32,738 nucleotides of DNA from Paenibacillus sp. 1001270B_150601_E10 (GTDB taxonomy: Bacteria > Bacillota > Bacilli > Paenibacillales > Paenibacillaceae). Below the pieces are notes generated by a model. It had not been told where the DNA came from. It saw only the letters and a list, made by a program, of their open reading frames with translations, and did not search any database. The stretch lies in the NCBI RefSeq assembly GCF_015558675.1, contig NZ_JADMOL010000002.1, positions 511,072-543,809 of the forward strand. Direction: 5' to 3'. The stretch's first letter is position 1, and every line of letters begins with the position of its first letter. The position numbers and the translations under genes were made by a program. This document shows positions 22,371 to 31,439 of the stretch, piece by piece.

Positions 22371-23849
22371 CTATTCGAAAATAGCCGTTTCCTCTTTAAT
22401 GACCTTTACATAGTGGATACTGCGATCTTCTGGTCCCTTAACTGGCAAGCCTACATCCACATGATCTCGAATGTAGTCGATGTTATCTTGTGAGATGACC
22501 TCACCAGGCAAAAGAATAGGAATTCCTGGCGGATAGACGTAGATAAACTCTGCAATGATGCGTCCGGCGGATTCTTTAAATGGAATGATTTCCGTATCTC
22601 CATAGAACGCGTCTCTTGGAATCAGGGACAGTTGTGGGATTTCCGGAATCTTGACCACTAATTCCTGTACTTCATTCACATTGTAATACTGCTCGGACAG
22701 GTCACGCAGCGCCTGCAGCAGAATGTCGATCGTCTCTTTATCGTCGCCTGGCGTAACGAGGCACAGGATATTGTACATATCACTGAGTTCTACCTCAAGA
22801 TTGTAATGATCACGGAGCCAATTTTCTGTCTCATAGCCTGTAATGCCAAGATGACGAACATGAATGGTCAGCTTTGTTGGATCGTAGCTGTAAGTGGCTT
22901 CTCCACCCAGAATGTCCTCGCCAAAGCAGTATAGGCCTGGCATCTCATTGATTTCTTTTCTGGCATCTTGTGCAAGCTCAATCGCTTTTTCAGCAATGTC
23001 ATGACCGTTCAAGGCGAGGTTTCTTCTAGACGTATCTAATGATGCAAGCAGCAGATACGAGGTCGAAGTCGTCGTCAGCATGCTGAAAATCGTTTGGATG
23101 CGATAAGGGTTCACAAGGCCATTTTTCGTATTTACATTCAAAATGGAGCTTTGCGTCATGGAGCCGCCAAGCTTATGAACGCTTGTTGCTGCCATATCCG
23201 CTCCTGCCTGCATGGCTGACATCGGCAGACCCTCATGGAAATGAATGAGCACGCCATGGGCTTCATCCACGAGTACCGGAACCTCGTAAGAATGCGCAAG
23301 ATCAACGATTTCTTTCAAGTCTGCGCAAATACCGAAGTATGTCGGATTGATGACAAGCACAGCTTTTGCATCAGGGTGCTTCTCTAATGCTCGACGAACA
23401 GAGCGAGTCGTCACACCATGGTCAATCCCCAAATTGCTATCCCGAGCAGGCGATACGAATACTGGCTTCGCTCCTGCAAAAATGATCGCGGACATGATGG
23501 ATTTATGCACATTGCGTGGAACAATGATTTTATCTCCAGGCGAGCAGACAGACATGATCATCGTAATGATCGCGCCGCTCGTGCCTTGTACGCTAAAATA
23601 CGTATAGTCCGAACCGAAGGCATCAGCCGCTAGCTGTTGCGCCTCCGCGATGACCCCTGTCGGCTGGTGTAAATCATCCAGCGGGGCAATATTTATCAGG
23701 TCAATCGAAAGAGCCTGATCACCAATGAAGGAACGGAACTCCTGGTCCGCCCCGGCGCCTTTCTTATGGCCTGGAATATGAAATTGCACCGGATTCTTCG
23801 CGGCATGCTCCGTTAAAGCAGTGAATAATGGTGTTCGATGATGGTCCAT
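22371..23849 (-). CDS. speA: Orn/Lys/Arg decarboxylase (SpeA-type)
   Basis: A 492-residue PLP-dependent fold-I decarboxylase. In Bacillus the closest protein by memory is SpeA, which turns arginine into agmatine for polyamine synthesis. Visible motifs are FHIPGHKKGAG near the N-terminus, FSVQGTSGA (about 85-93) for phosphate binding, VDEAHGV with D195 and H198, and the PLP lysine K226 in SVHKLGG. The C-terminal domain has PRDAFYGDTE and YPPGIPILLPGE, shared by this subfamily. The ATG at 23849 is chosen by alignment with SpeA (RTPLFTAL near the N-terminus); AAAGG is 13 nt upstream, a long spacing, and a longer start at 23915 lacks a site. Lysine or ornithine as substrate is possible. Confidence 0.93.
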   Translation of the reverse strand: MDHHRTPLFTALTEHAAKNPVQFHIPGHKKGAGADQEFRSFIGDQALSIDLINIAPLDDLHQPTGVIAEAQQLAADAFGSDYTYFSVQGTSGAIITMIMSVCSPGDKIIVPRNVHKSIMSAIIFAGAKPVFVSPARDSNLGIDHGVTTRSVRRALEKHPDAKAVLVINPTYFGICADLKEIVDLAHSYEVPVLVDEAHGVLIHFHEGLPMSAMQAGADMAATSVHKLGGSMTQSSILNVNTKNGLVNPYRIQTIFSMLTTTSTSYLLLASLDTSRRNLALNGHDIAEKAIELAQDARKEINEMPGLYCFGEDILGGEATYSYDPTKLTIHVRHLGITGYETENWLRDHYNLEVELSDMYNILCLVTPGDDKETIDILLQALRDLSEQYYNVNEVQELVVKIPEIPQLSLIPRDAFYGDTEIIPFKESAGRIIAEFIYVYPPGIPILLPGEVISQDNIDYIRDHVDVGLPVKGPEDRSIHYVKVIKEETAIFE

Positions 23850-24067
23850 CGCGGTTTCACAACCTTTCGTGTTGGGATGAGCTCTGACCAGCAGGCTATC
23901 GTTTGAATTAAACAAACAAGCATAAGTTTAACAAAAACAGGGGGGAATGCAAGTACAATTTAAAGGGTATTCCTTCAGATTGTTCGGAAATGAACGGAAT
24001 CGCTTGTTCATGAGAATGTCATGATAACGCATAGTAAAATGTGGTAGGATGTTCTGGGGGTGAAGTT

Positions 24068-25246
24068 ATGAAAAAACCACTTCTTGTTGTGGTTCTGATG
24101 CTTATGATGGTATTCATCGGATTCGGCATTATTATTCCGGTGCTGCCAAGCTTAATTACGGAAGCGGGAGCGAACGAATTCCATCTAGGGCTGATGCTGG
24201 CACTGTACTCGCTAATTTCGTTTGTGCTGTCTCCACTGTGGGGAGGCCTGTCTGAGCGAGTAGGACGGCGTCCTGTCATTTTGATCGGAATATTCGGATT
24301 CAGCCTAAGCTATCTTCTATTTGCGCTTGCAGATGGACATTTGTGGGTGATGTATTTGTCCCGCATTCTTGGAGGACTCTTTGCAGGGGCTGTTACGGCT
24401 GTTATCGTGGCGTACGTGGCAGATCTTACGACAGAGGAGACGCGAACAAAAGGAATGGGGCTCGTCGGCGCTGCTATCGGATTAGGGTTTACCTTTGGAC
24501 CGGCGTTCGGCGGTTTGTTAAGCCGTTTTGGACTGGCTGTACCGTTTGCTGCAGCTTCGGCCTTAACGCTGATTACGACCATACTGGGCTTCTTCTGGCT
24601 GAAGGAATCACTCCCGACAGAGAAAAGACGCAAGTCAAGCGGAGAGCGTACTTCCCGCTGGACGGCTTTTGCCGGCAGGATGAAGTACTTATATGTCCTG
24701 TCCTTCTTTGTGACCTTCACGTTGGCTGGCCTGGAAGCGACGCTGCTTTATTTTCAGGCTCAGCGCATACCGGATGTTACCACAGAGGATATTGGATGGA
24801 TGTTCTTCTTCTGCGGCCTCGCAGGGGCTCTTGTTCAAGGCGGTGTCGTACGGCGCTATATTAAAAAGGGAGGCGAGCATAAGGCGATCCTAATCGGCTT
24901 GCTCGTATCGGCCTTGGGCTTCGTGCTGCTGCTGTTCTCCAGCTCGTTCTGGAACGCAACGCTTTATCTTTGCATTTTTGGCATTGGCAATGCCCTGATT
25001 CGTCCTTGTGTGACATCCTTAATCACACAAAAATCGACGGTAAGCCACGGTGTAGCCTCAGGACTCAACTCCTCGATGGACAGCTTTGGCCGCATCACAG
25101 GCCCGCTGCTTGCAACAGCCGTGTTCAATCTTCATGTGAACTTGCCGTTTGTGATCGGAGCCATTCTATCAGTTGCCGCGATCGGCCTGCTGGCCAAGTT
25201 CACGGTGTTGGATCGTAAAACACAAGGACAGCGCTTGCCCGCGTAA
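24068..25246 (+). CDS. MFS drug-type efflux transporter (DHA1, 12 TM)
   Basis: A 392-residue major-facilitator protein with about 12 hydrophobic segments. It has motif A in GGLSERVGRRPVI between TM2 and TM3, SRILGGLFAGAVTAVIVAYVADL in TM4, and motif C-like GLGFTFGPAFGGLLS in TM5, typical of proton-driven drug antiporters. The ATG at 24068 is chosen because GGGGGTGA ends 4 nt upstream. It is convergent with the TetR gene at 25378 and shares its terminator. No substrate can be inferred. The nearby TetR more likely controls the ABC exporter operon it belongs to. Confidence 0.92.
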   Translation: MKKPLLVVVLMLMMVFIGFGIIIPVLPSLITEAGANEFHLGLMLALYSLISFVLSPLWGGLSERVGRRPVILIGIFGFSLSYLLFALADGHLWVMYLSRILGGLFAGAVTAVIVAYVADLTTEETRTKGMGLVGAAIGLGFTFGPAFGGLLSRFGLAVPFAAASALTLITTILGFFWLKESLPTEKRRKSSGERTSRWTAFAGRMKYLYVLSFFVTFTLAGLEATLLYFQAQRIPDVTTEDIGWMFFFCGLAGALVQGGVVRRYIKKGGEHKAILIGLLVSALGFVLLLFSSSFWNATLYLCIFGIGNALIRPCVTSLITQKSTVSHGVASGLNSSMDSFGRITGPLLATAVFNLHVNLPFVIGAILSVAAIGLLAKFTVLDRKTQGQRLPA

Positions 25247-25296
25247 AGGAAGCAAGTGGTTATATTTACAGCTCCTTGGACAAGCCTGACAACATT

Positions 25297-25363
25297 ATAA
25301 AACAGCCTTCTATACGCACATGAGAATGAACCATCATTTCGTGCAATAGAAGGCTGTTTTTTA
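25297..25363. terminator. Bidirectional terminator between the MFS and TetR genes
   Basis: AAAACAGCCTTCTAT pairs with ATAGAAGGCTGTTTT, with GCAC/GTGC pairing inside and a 19-nt loop. T-rich tails follow on both strands, fitting two convergent genes. Confidence 0.92.
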
Positions 25364-25377
25364 TCCGTCATTTATGG

Positions 25378-26061
25378 TTATGACTTAAAGCTTGCTATCC
25401 CATGCATAATCAATTGTACGGTACGTTCCAACTCTACCTCGTCTTGCTCCCACTCGGCATTCGGCAGGAAAAGATGGCGGACGAGCAAGAATCCAATCAC
25501 ATTCGTTAGTGTAAAACGCAGGATGATGGGTGAAGGCATGTCAATCAGCTCTCCAACTGCTTTGTAGCGCTCCACGACGAGCCGCGCACGCTCGAACAGC
25601 TGCTCGGATACTGTATTAATAAATTCTTCCTTGAGTTCCTCATGAAAAGGAATTTCCTGAATGAGCAGACGGATGGCTTGCTTATGCTTGATAAAAAAAT
25701 CATGGCGATTCTTCAGAATGGCTGCAACGAATTGAGCATAGCTGTCATACGGTGTATCGACGATCTGCTTGAGCTCGCGAAGGAGGAAGGGGGCAAGCAG
25801 CTTCGTCATCATCGGCGAGAGGATGGAGAACAGCAGCTCCTTCTTCGTTTTATAGTGGCGAAAGATCGTCCCTTCTGCGACGCCTGCTTTCTTGGCAATT
25901 TCATTCGTAGAGGCCGCTGCATATCCTTTTTCTGAAAAAATATCGAGAGCTGCGGCAACGATTCGCTGCTGCTTATCCGTCATCTTCTCCCGCTCTTCAG
26001 GCTCCAATTGATTCAATAGCTTGATCCACTCTTCTTCATGCTGGTTTCTTTCTACCGACAA
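25378..26061 (-). CDS. TetR-family transcriptional repressor
   Basis: A 227-residue regulator. The helix-turn-helix region has AALDIFSEKGYAAAST, then NEIAKKAGVAEGTIFRHYKTKKELL (about 48-75). The C-terminal part is an all-helical ligand domain. A Glu-rich extension of about 28 residues precedes the HTH. The start is TTG 26061, with AGGAG 9 nt upstream. It lies 17 nt after the ABC-2 permease gene and is the last gene of that operon, so it is the likely self-regulator of the exporter through the dyad at 27995-28008. Confidence 0.93.
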   Translation of the reverse strand: MSVERNQHEEEWIKLLNQLEPEEREKMTDKQQRIVAAALDIFSEKGYAAASTNEIAKKAGVAEGTIFRHYKTKKELLFSILSPMMTKLLAPFLLRELKQIVDTPYDSYAQFVAAILKNRHDFFIKHKQAIRLLIQEIPFHEELKEEFINTVSEQLFERARLVVERYKAVGELIDMPSPIILRFTLTNVIGFLLVRHLFLPNAEWEQDEVELERTVQLIMHGIASFKS

Positions 26062-26078
26062 CGTTTATCACTCCTACA

Positions 26079-27188
26079 CTAGATCGAACGATATTTGCGA
26101 AGCGCCCATACGTTCAGCACAAAGAATGCTGTCGCAAAGCAGGCAAGCACAGCAACGGATGGGGCGATAACCTCGAATCCTTTGCCACGTATCATAACAT
26201 TAATCAGGGCATCCGAGCCATACGTTAGCGGCAGAAGCACAGAGACCCATTGCAGCCACTTCGGCATCGCCTCTAACGGAAATAATCCACAGAAGAATAC
26301 CTGCGGAACAATAACAAGCGGAATGAACTGAAACATCTGAAATTCATTCGTAGCGAAGGCAGACATCAGGGTGCTAAGACTTAAGGCAGTTAGTGCAAGG
26401 CATAAGGCGATAAGCAGCACATACCAGAAGCTTCCTTCAATTTGCAGATCAAGCACATAGGTGGCGTATGCCGTAATAATGATGGTTTGTAAGAGCGCGA
26501 ATAAGCCGAAGCCAATGGTGTAGCCGAGTACAATCTCTGTTCGTCTTAACGGCGAAGCCAGCAGTCGATCCAGCGTACCCTGCGTTCGTTCCCGCAAAAA
26601 TGACACGCCTGAGATCATAAACACAAATAAAAAGACAAAAACTCCAATAAGCATAGGTCCTATCCGGTCAAATGTGCTCATGTCCTGATGACCGTACAAC
26701 GTGTCTACAACGAGCTCAGGCTGGGCGATTGCAATAGGAAGATGGGCTTGACCTGACGGATTGGCTGAAGCGGGTAGCTTCTCTTGAAGCTCCGCGGACA
26801 AGGATGGAATGAGCGTCTGCATCGTTTCTTGAATGGTCTCCATCGTCTGGCGGCTTATGGATGGGTCGCTGCCTTCTAAGGTGACATGCACCACTGGCTT
26901 CATATTTTGGAGCTCCATTTGCAGATAGGCATCAAGATTCCCATCCTTTAGCTCCAGCTTGGCAGCGCTCAGCTCATCGTATCGAGTCCAATCCGCTTGA
27001 ATGCTCTTCATCGCTTCATCAATAACATCCTCTGCAATATATCCCACTTTTGGCTCAGGCAGTGAACCGCCAAATACGGCATACATCAATGTCATTACAA
27101 CTAAAGGGGCGACAAAGATTAACGCAAGTGTCCGCTTGTCTCTTCGCATCTGTCGAATGATTCGTAGTACCAAGGCTCGTATTCTCAT
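26079..27188 (-). CDS. ABC-2 type exporter permease
   Basis: A 369-residue permease of the ABC-2 family. TM1 (about 23-42: LALIFVAPLVVMTLMYAVF) is followed by an extracellular domain of about 150 residues. Then come five more helices, with VFLFVFMISGVSFLRERTQGTLDRLLASPLRRTEIVLGY, the signature of this family after TM2. The ATG at 27188 overlaps the ATPase stop in ATGA and GGAGG lies 9 nt upstream; the longer open frame to 27317 lies inside the ATPase gene. It forms an exporter with the ATPase. The substrate is unknown. Confidence 0.94.
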   Translation of the reverse strand: MRIRALVLRIIRQMRRDKRTLALIFVAPLVVMTLMYAVFGGSLPEPKVGYIAEDVIDEAMKSIQADWTRYDELSAAKLELKDGNLDAYLQMELQNMKPVVHVTLEGSDPSISRQTMETIQETMQTLIPSLSAELQEKLPASANPSGQAHLPIAIAQPELVVDTLYGHQDMSTFDRIGPMLIGVFVFLFVFMISGVSFLRERTQGTLDRLLASPLRRTEIVLGYTIGFGLFALLQTIIITAYATYVLDLQIEGSFWYVLLIALCLALTALSLSTLMSAFATNEFQMFQFIPLVIVPQVFFCGLFPLEAMPKWLQWVSVLLPLTYGSDALINVMIRGKGFEVIAPSVAVLACFATAFFVLNVWALRKYRSI

Positions 27189-27937
27189 GCTTGAAGACCT
27201 CCGCTGAATTGGATGAATACTTCTTCGAGTGTTTCCGCTTGATGAGTCTTCTTTAACTCTTGCGGCGATCCAACAGCTATAAGTCTGCCATCCCGAAGCA
27301 GGGCAATACGCTCGCATTGTTCCGCCTCATCCATGACATGCGTAGTCACGACAATGGTTGTTCCGTTCATCTTTAGTTCATGAAGCGTATCCCAGATGGA
27401 GCGTCTTAGAACAGGATCAATCCCGACCGTCGGCTCATCCAGCACAAGGAGTTCAGGCTCATGAAGCAGTGCGATGGCAAGCGATAAGCGGCGCTTCATC
27501 CCACCAGAGTATTGACTAACAGGTTTTTTCGCATGTGGAAGCAGGTCAACGAGTTGCAGCACGTATTGGATGCGATCTTTTTTATAGGCGTCTTTAAGAC
27601 CATACAAAGAAGCGAAGAACTCGATGTTTTCATACGCGGACAGCTCATGGTACAGCGCATCGGACTGCGCCATGTATCCGATTCGGCGGAACACCTGGAG
27701 ATCGGGAAGTGTCGTATCTAGCGCGATCACGCTGCCGGCATCAGGCTTCTCCATTCCAATCATAAGCTTGATGGTGGTCGTTTTCCCCGAGCCGGAAGGC
27801 CCAAGCATGCCGAACATTTCTCCTTTCTTAACCGTAAAGCTAAGCGGATGGATTACAGGTTGTTTCTCATACTGCTTCGATACGTTTTGAAGCGCAACGA
27901 CGGGATGATCATCTACGTGAGTGGTTGCATTCATCAT
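27185..27937 (-). CDS. ABC-2 exporter ATP-binding protein
   Basis: An ATPase of about 250 residues. Walker A GPSGSGKT is near residue 46, the Q-loop is in YMAQSD, the signature YSGGMKRRL follows, Walker B is LLVLDEP, and the switch histidine is in TTHVMDEAE. This is the CcmA/NatA-like branch that works with ABC-2 permeases. Three consecutive ATGs (27940, 27937, 27934) follow AAGGAG; 27937 is chosen with about 6-nt spacing. It is first of the operon ATPase-permease-TetR, with promoter at 28022-28050 and operator at 27995-28008. Confidence 0.93.
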   Translation of the reverse strand: MMNATTHVDDHPVVALQNVSKQYEKQPVIHPLSFTVKKGEMFGMLGPSGSGKTTTIKLMIGMEKPDAGSVIALDTTLPDLQVFRRIGYMAQSDALYHELSAYENIEFFASLYGLKDAYKKDRIQYVLQLVDLLPHAKKPVSQYSGGMKRRLSLAIALLHEPELLVLDEPTVGIDPVLRRSIWDTLHELKMNGTTIVVTTHVMDEAEQCERIALLRDGRLIAVGSPQELKKTHQAETLEEVFIQFSGGLQA

Positions 27938-27994
27938 CATGCTCTCCTTCTTTTTGGCATAGAAATGGATGAGTGTTAATCCTTTGAATAAAAG

Positions 27995-28008
27995 TGAGTA
28001 ATCACTCA
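27995..28008. promoter_or_regulatory. Candidate TetR operator
   Basis: TGAGTAATCACTCA has 5-bp inverted arms (TGAGT/ACTCA) and lies just downstream of the -10 of the exporter operon, where a bound repressor would block transcription. The sequence resembles known TetR-family operators in Bacillota. The cognate protein is probably the TetR encoded at 25378-26061. Confidence 0.65.
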
Positions 28009-28021
28009 TTTTTTTATTCTC

Positions 28022-28050
28022 ATTCTAATCGTTTCCCATCCCCTTGTAAA
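28022..28050 (-). promoter_or_regulatory. Sigma-A promoter of the ABC-2/TetR operon
   Basis: On the minus strand TTTACA, a 17-nt spacer and TAGAAT form a near-consensus promoter. The dyad at 27995-28008 is at about +10. Confidence 0.8.
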
Positions 28051-28103
28051 GATCGGTTCACAGCCTCTATGTGCGAATAAATCCTTTATGTCTTCTTTCA
28101 ATA

Positions 28104-28132
28104 TAAAAACACTCCCTAATCGTAGGAAGTGT
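28104..28132 (-). terminator. Terminator of the yktB gene
   Basis: On the minus strand ACACTTCCTA pairs with TAGGGAGTGT around CGAT, followed by T5. It lies 15 nt past the yktB stop. Confidence 0.88.
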
Positions 28133-28146
28133 CTTCATTATCAATA

Positions 28147-28776
28147 TCATGCTTGTCCAGCAAGTTTATAGAGCGGTATCAAGGTCTCAATCGTATCAGA
28201 TGTAAGCTTCATAAAGGCTTGTCCATCTTTTAGAATCGGGTTTTTGGCATCAATATGGCGTCCGACCAGCCATTCGGCAGATTTCACGTCGCGGAATCGG
28301 ATAAGGGACTGCTCCAGCTCTTGATCGGACATGTCCTTAAGGGAGGTCGCATGCTTTTGCATGTGATCCTGCGAGATCACATAATCCTTGGGCACGATAG
28401 TCTTAAGCTGATCAAGTTCTTTCAAGAACAGCGAAGCGATCCGCTGCTTATTCGTGGCTTCATAGATAAATGCGAGCCATATAAAGAGATGGTCGTCGAA
28501 AAGTCCAACTTGGAAGTGAGGGAGCGCCTTATATCCGCGCTTATTTGGACCGATCGCGAGCCAAGTATCCTTTGGAGGATTTACAGTTCTGCGCGCATGT
28601 TTTGCAATATGCAAAAACATCTCTTGGCCTGCAAGCAGAGAGGCTTCTCCGCTTAGCTGTTCGCCAATGAGACGGAATTTTGGCTGAATGCGTTCTCGAA
28701 TCGCTTCCATTCGAGCGTCAAGTCCTTCGATCTGGAACGTTTCGAAGTCGGCAGCTTGAAAGCCGTTAAAGGTCAT
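28147..28776 (-). CDS. yktB: DUF1054 protein YktB
   Basis: A 209-residue cytoplasmic protein of the DUF1054 family, whose function is not established. Clear family features are FNGFQAADFETFQIEGLDARM at the start in shortened form, FLHIAKHARRTVNPPKDTW, GYKALPHFQVGLFDDHLFI, and a C-terminal region with VKSAEWLVGRHI. The length matches Bacillus YktB (about 212). The start ATG 28776 has GAGAGG about 11 nt upstream. It is a single-gene unit with a TATAAT at 28812-28817 (minus strand) and a dyad CGTGA-TAG-TCACG (28821-28833) beside it. Confidence 0.92.
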   Translation of the reverse strand: MTFNGFQAADFETFQIEGLDARMEAIRERIQPKFRLIGEQLSGEASLLAGQEMFLHIAKHARRTVNPPKDTWLAIGPNKRGYKALPHFQVGLFDDHLFIWLAFIYEATNKQRIASLFLKELDQLKTIVPKDYVISQDHMQKHATSLKDMSDQELEQSLIRFRDVKSAEWLVGRHIDAKNPILKDGQAFMKLTSDTIETLIPLYKLAGQA

Positions 28777-28811
28777 GTATGGTTCATCCTCTCTATTCTG
28801 TAAGTCCTTTT

Positions 28812-28833
28812 ATTATAGCACGTGATAGTCACG
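28812..28833 (-). promoter_or_regulatory. yktB -10 region with abutting dyad
   Basis: A minus-strand TATAAT (28812-28817) is preceded by the dyad CGTGA-TAG-TCACG (28821-28833), which fills the spacer between -10 and -35. No consensus -35 is visible. The dyad could be an operator. Confidence 0.4.
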
Positions 28834-28936
28834 CTTCGAGAAAAGAAGCATTTCTTTCGAAAAACAAGTCAATAAACCAAGTTGCTCGAACATATGATGG
28901 AATATGGAAGCGATGACTAGGTAAGGAGGGATTGCC

Positions 28937-29533
28937 GTGAATCGCAGCGATGAAGTTGAATATTGCAATTTGGAGTTACGTTTTGACCGTCGGCAAATCC
29001 AGAACCTCATCCGTGACCTTATTCAAGCGGGGTATTCCTTGTATTGGAGCGAGAATGAATCGCTGTTTATCGTCTCCATTCGAACAGGACGCAAATTGGT
29101 AAAGCTTCGATTCCAGCGAATCAACAATCGCTACAAAATTGTTGGGGATTATACCATCCGAGATGAGCGTCTTGGAGCGTTTATGGAACGAATGATTGGG
29201 GATTCTAGAGGTCACGCGGTGGTAAAGAGGTTCAAGGATCGTCAAATTTTAGTCGAAAATATTATGTTTGGCGAACGAATCCGTCTTGTTGAGATAAGCG
29301 GCATGGAGCAGAAGGTACTGTATCAGAAGCGGCCATCGGTAACGACAGAGGAGATGATCCAGGCTTATACATCAACCCGTGCCGAAGATCGAATGGATGC
29401 ACTGCGCTCCGAAATTGATAGTAAGCTGGCAGAGCTATATAGCGCCATGTCCCTGCATGATCATGAAGCAATCCAATCGTGCAAGGATGAGCTTCATGTT
29501 CTTAGAAGAGAAATGCTGCAGCTGGAATGGTGA
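28937..29533 (+). CDS. Unknown cytoplasmic protein, 198 aa
   Basis: A 198-residue protein from GTG 28937, with GGAGGG 6 nt upstream. The first 135 residues look like a beta-rich fold with many Arg residues: LELRFDRRQIQNLIRDLIQAGYSL, FIVSIRTGRKLVKLRF and KIVGDYTIRDERLGAFMERM. The last 60 residues are helical and charged (DALRSEIDSKLAELYSAM and on), possibly a coiled coil. There is no signal or membrane segment. It is divergent from yktB and stands alone. I do not recognise the family and propose no function. Confidence 0.82.
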   Translation: MNRSDEVEYCNLELRFDRRQIQNLIRDLIQAGYSLYWSENESLFIVSIRTGRKLVKLRFQRINNRYKIVGDYTIRDERLGAFMERMIGDSRGHAVVKRFKDRQILVENIMFGERIRLVEISGMEQKVLYQKRPSVTTEEMIQAYTSTRAEDRMDALRSEIDSKLAELYSAMSLHDHEAIQSCKDELHVLRREMLQLEW

Positions 29534-29773
29534 AAAGTCGCAAGACAACCCTTATATCCGATTCGATGAGAGCATTTGTCGATGGATAGCGGGGTGTTTT
29601 GCTGTGTGAAATCATAAGTTCAATAGCACCAGTTTTGAAAGGGGCACGTTTATTGAAGAATCGCGCAAATGATGTCCATACTATGCATCATCAAAAAATA
29701 TAGGTAATACTACGGAAGTTAGGTTATAGATATGCCCGCTTGTGATGTAGCTCATAGGAATGATGGGGAGGGG

Positions 29774-29802
29774 TTCACTTCTATGTAGAAAAAGGGTAAA
29801 AT
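29774..29802 (+). promoter_or_regulatory. Candidate promoter of gnd
   Basis: TTCACT (29774-29779), a 17-nt spacer and TAAAAT (29797-29802) lie about 48 nt before the start codon. The rest of the 29534-29849 gap holds no gene that I can support. Confidence 0.55.
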
Positions 29803-29849
29803 AACACTAATGCTTGCTACTATATCTAGATAAAGGGTGGAAGATCCAT

Positions 29850-31259
29850 ATGTCGAAAACACAAATCGGTGTAATCGGACTTGCTGTAATGGGCAAGAAC
29901 TTGGCACTGAATATCGAAAGCCGCGGTTTTTCTGTATCGGTTTACAACCGTTCCCGCGAGAAGACAGACCTTCTTATGAGCGAAGCACCTGATAAGAACT
30001 TGACGCCTACATATACGATTGAAGAATTCGTTCAGTCGCTTGAAGTGCCGCGCAAGATCTTGATCATGGTTCAAGCTGGACAAGCGACAGACGCAACGAT
30101 CGACCAATTGATCCCTCATCTGGATCAAGGCGATATCATCATTGACGGCGGTAATGCTCACTATCCTGATACACAGCGCCGCAGCAAATATTTGGAGGAG
30201 AAAGGCTTCCGCTTCATCGGTACGGGCGTATCCGGCGGTGAAGAAGGCGCATTGACGGGTCCTGCAATCATGCCAGGCGGTCAAGAAAGTGCTTATAAGC
30301 TGGTTGAGCCAATCCTGACAGCGATCTCTGCAAAAGTAAACGAAGAACCTTGCTGCACATACATCGGTCCAGACGGTGCTGGCCACTATGTCAAAATGGT
30401 ACACAATGGCATCGAGTACGGTGACATGCAGCTGATCTGTGAAGCTTACCATCTCTTGACTCATGTTGTAGGTGTAGATACAAAGGAATTGCAAGCAATC
30501 TTCTCCGAATGGAATAAAGGCGAGCTCGACAGCTATCTGATCGAGATTACAGCTGATATCTTCTCGAAGTATGATGAAGAAACAGGGAAGCCAATGGTAG
30601 ATGTGATCTTGGATTCCGCAGGTCAAAAAGGTACTGGTAAATGGACAAGCCAAAACGCATTGGATCTTGGCTACCCGCTTACCATGATTACAGAGTCCGT
30701 ATTCTCCCGTTTCTTGTCCGCGATGAAGGACGAGCGTGTTGCGGCTAGCAAAGTATTGTCTGGCCCAGAAGTGAAGCCATTTACAGGCGACAAAGCGGAG
30801 TTTATTGAGAAGATTCGCAAGGCGCTCTTCGCAAGTAAGATCGTATCTTACGCGCAAGGTTTCTCTCAAATGCGTGTAGCATCCGAAGAATATAACTGGA
30901 ATCTTCCACTTGGCAATATTGCGAAGATCTTCCGTGGCGGCTGCATCATCCGTTCTCAATTCTTGAACAACATCAAGGAAGCGTATGATCGTGATGCAGA
31001 GCTTAAGAACCTTCTACTTGATCCTTATTTCAAGGAAATCGTAGAAGACTATCAATATGCATGGCGTGAAGTTATCAGCACAGCTGTAGCGAACGGCATT
31101 CCTGTTCCTGGCTTCTCTTCTGCCTTGTCTTACTATGACAGCTATCGTACAGAACGCTTGCCAGCGAACCTGCTGCAAGCACAACGCGATTACTTCGGCG
31201 CACATACGTTCAAGCGTGTGGACAAAGAAGGATCCTTCCACTATAACTGGTTGTCTTAA
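29850..31259 (+). CDS. gnd: 6-phosphogluconate dehydrogenase, decarboxylating
   Basis: Oxidises 6-phosphogluconate to ribulose 5-phosphate and CO2 in the pentose phosphate pathway. The 469-residue product has the Rossmann motif [13 protein letters not shown] with NRS (N-R-S-x-E-K favours NADP), [10 protein letters not shown], the substrate-binding [19 protein letters not shown], and the catalytic lysine region [17 protein letters not shown]. The C-terminal part has WNRGCIIRS-like [12 protein letters not shown] and ends FHYNWLS. The length matches Bacillus GndA. ATG 29850 has GGGTGG about 9 nt upstream; the longer open frame to 29814 lacks a site. It is a single-gene unit with a strong terminator. 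Confidence 0.97.
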   Translation: MSKTQIGVIGLAVMGKNLALNIESRGFSVSVYNRSREKTDLLMSEAPDKNLTPTYTIEEFVQSLEVPRKILIMVQAGQATDATIDQLIPHLDQGDIIIDGGNAHYPDTQRRSKYLEEKGFRFIGTGVSGGEEGALTGPAIMPGGQESAYKLVEPILTAISAKVNEEPCCTYIGPDGAGHYVKMVHNGIEYGDMQLICEAYHLLTHVVGVDTKELQAIFSEWNKGELDSYLIEITADIFSKYDEETGKPMVDVILDSAGQKGTGKWTSQNALDLGYPLTMITESVFSRFLSAMKDERVAASKVLSGPEVKPFTGDKAEFIEKIRKALFASKIVSYAQGFSQMRVASEEYNWNLPLGNIAKIFRGGCIIRSQFLNNIKEAYDRDAELKNLLLDPYFKEIVEDYQYAWREVISTAVANGIPVPGFSSALSYYDSYRTERLPANLLQAQRDYFGAHTFKRVDKEGSFHYNWLS

Positions 31260-31285
31260 TCACGAGATAAGCCTCGTTATCACAT

Positions 31286-31319
31286 TAACGCCGAGCTGGT
31301 CAACAGCTCGGCGTTATTT
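31286..31319 (+). terminator. Terminator of gnd
   Basis: TAACGCCGAGCTG pairs with CAGCTCGGCGTTA around GTCAA, followed by TTT, 26 nt after the stop. The long G-C stem compensates for the short T-run. Confidence 0.88.
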
Positions 31320-31439
31320 GTAAACAGGGATGATTGAATCTAAAGAGAAGCAGAAAAGGATTATTCATGCTCATAACTTATGCTTTATTAGGAGGGTTGG
31401 GGAGCGAATTGATCAATAAGCGCCTCTCTTGCAGCAGGC

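Noticed and set aside
29826..30959. Long minus-strand open frame antisense to gnd
   Set aside because: It is a mirror of the gnd codon pattern, with Cys/Arg-rich, unstructured sequence and no start site.
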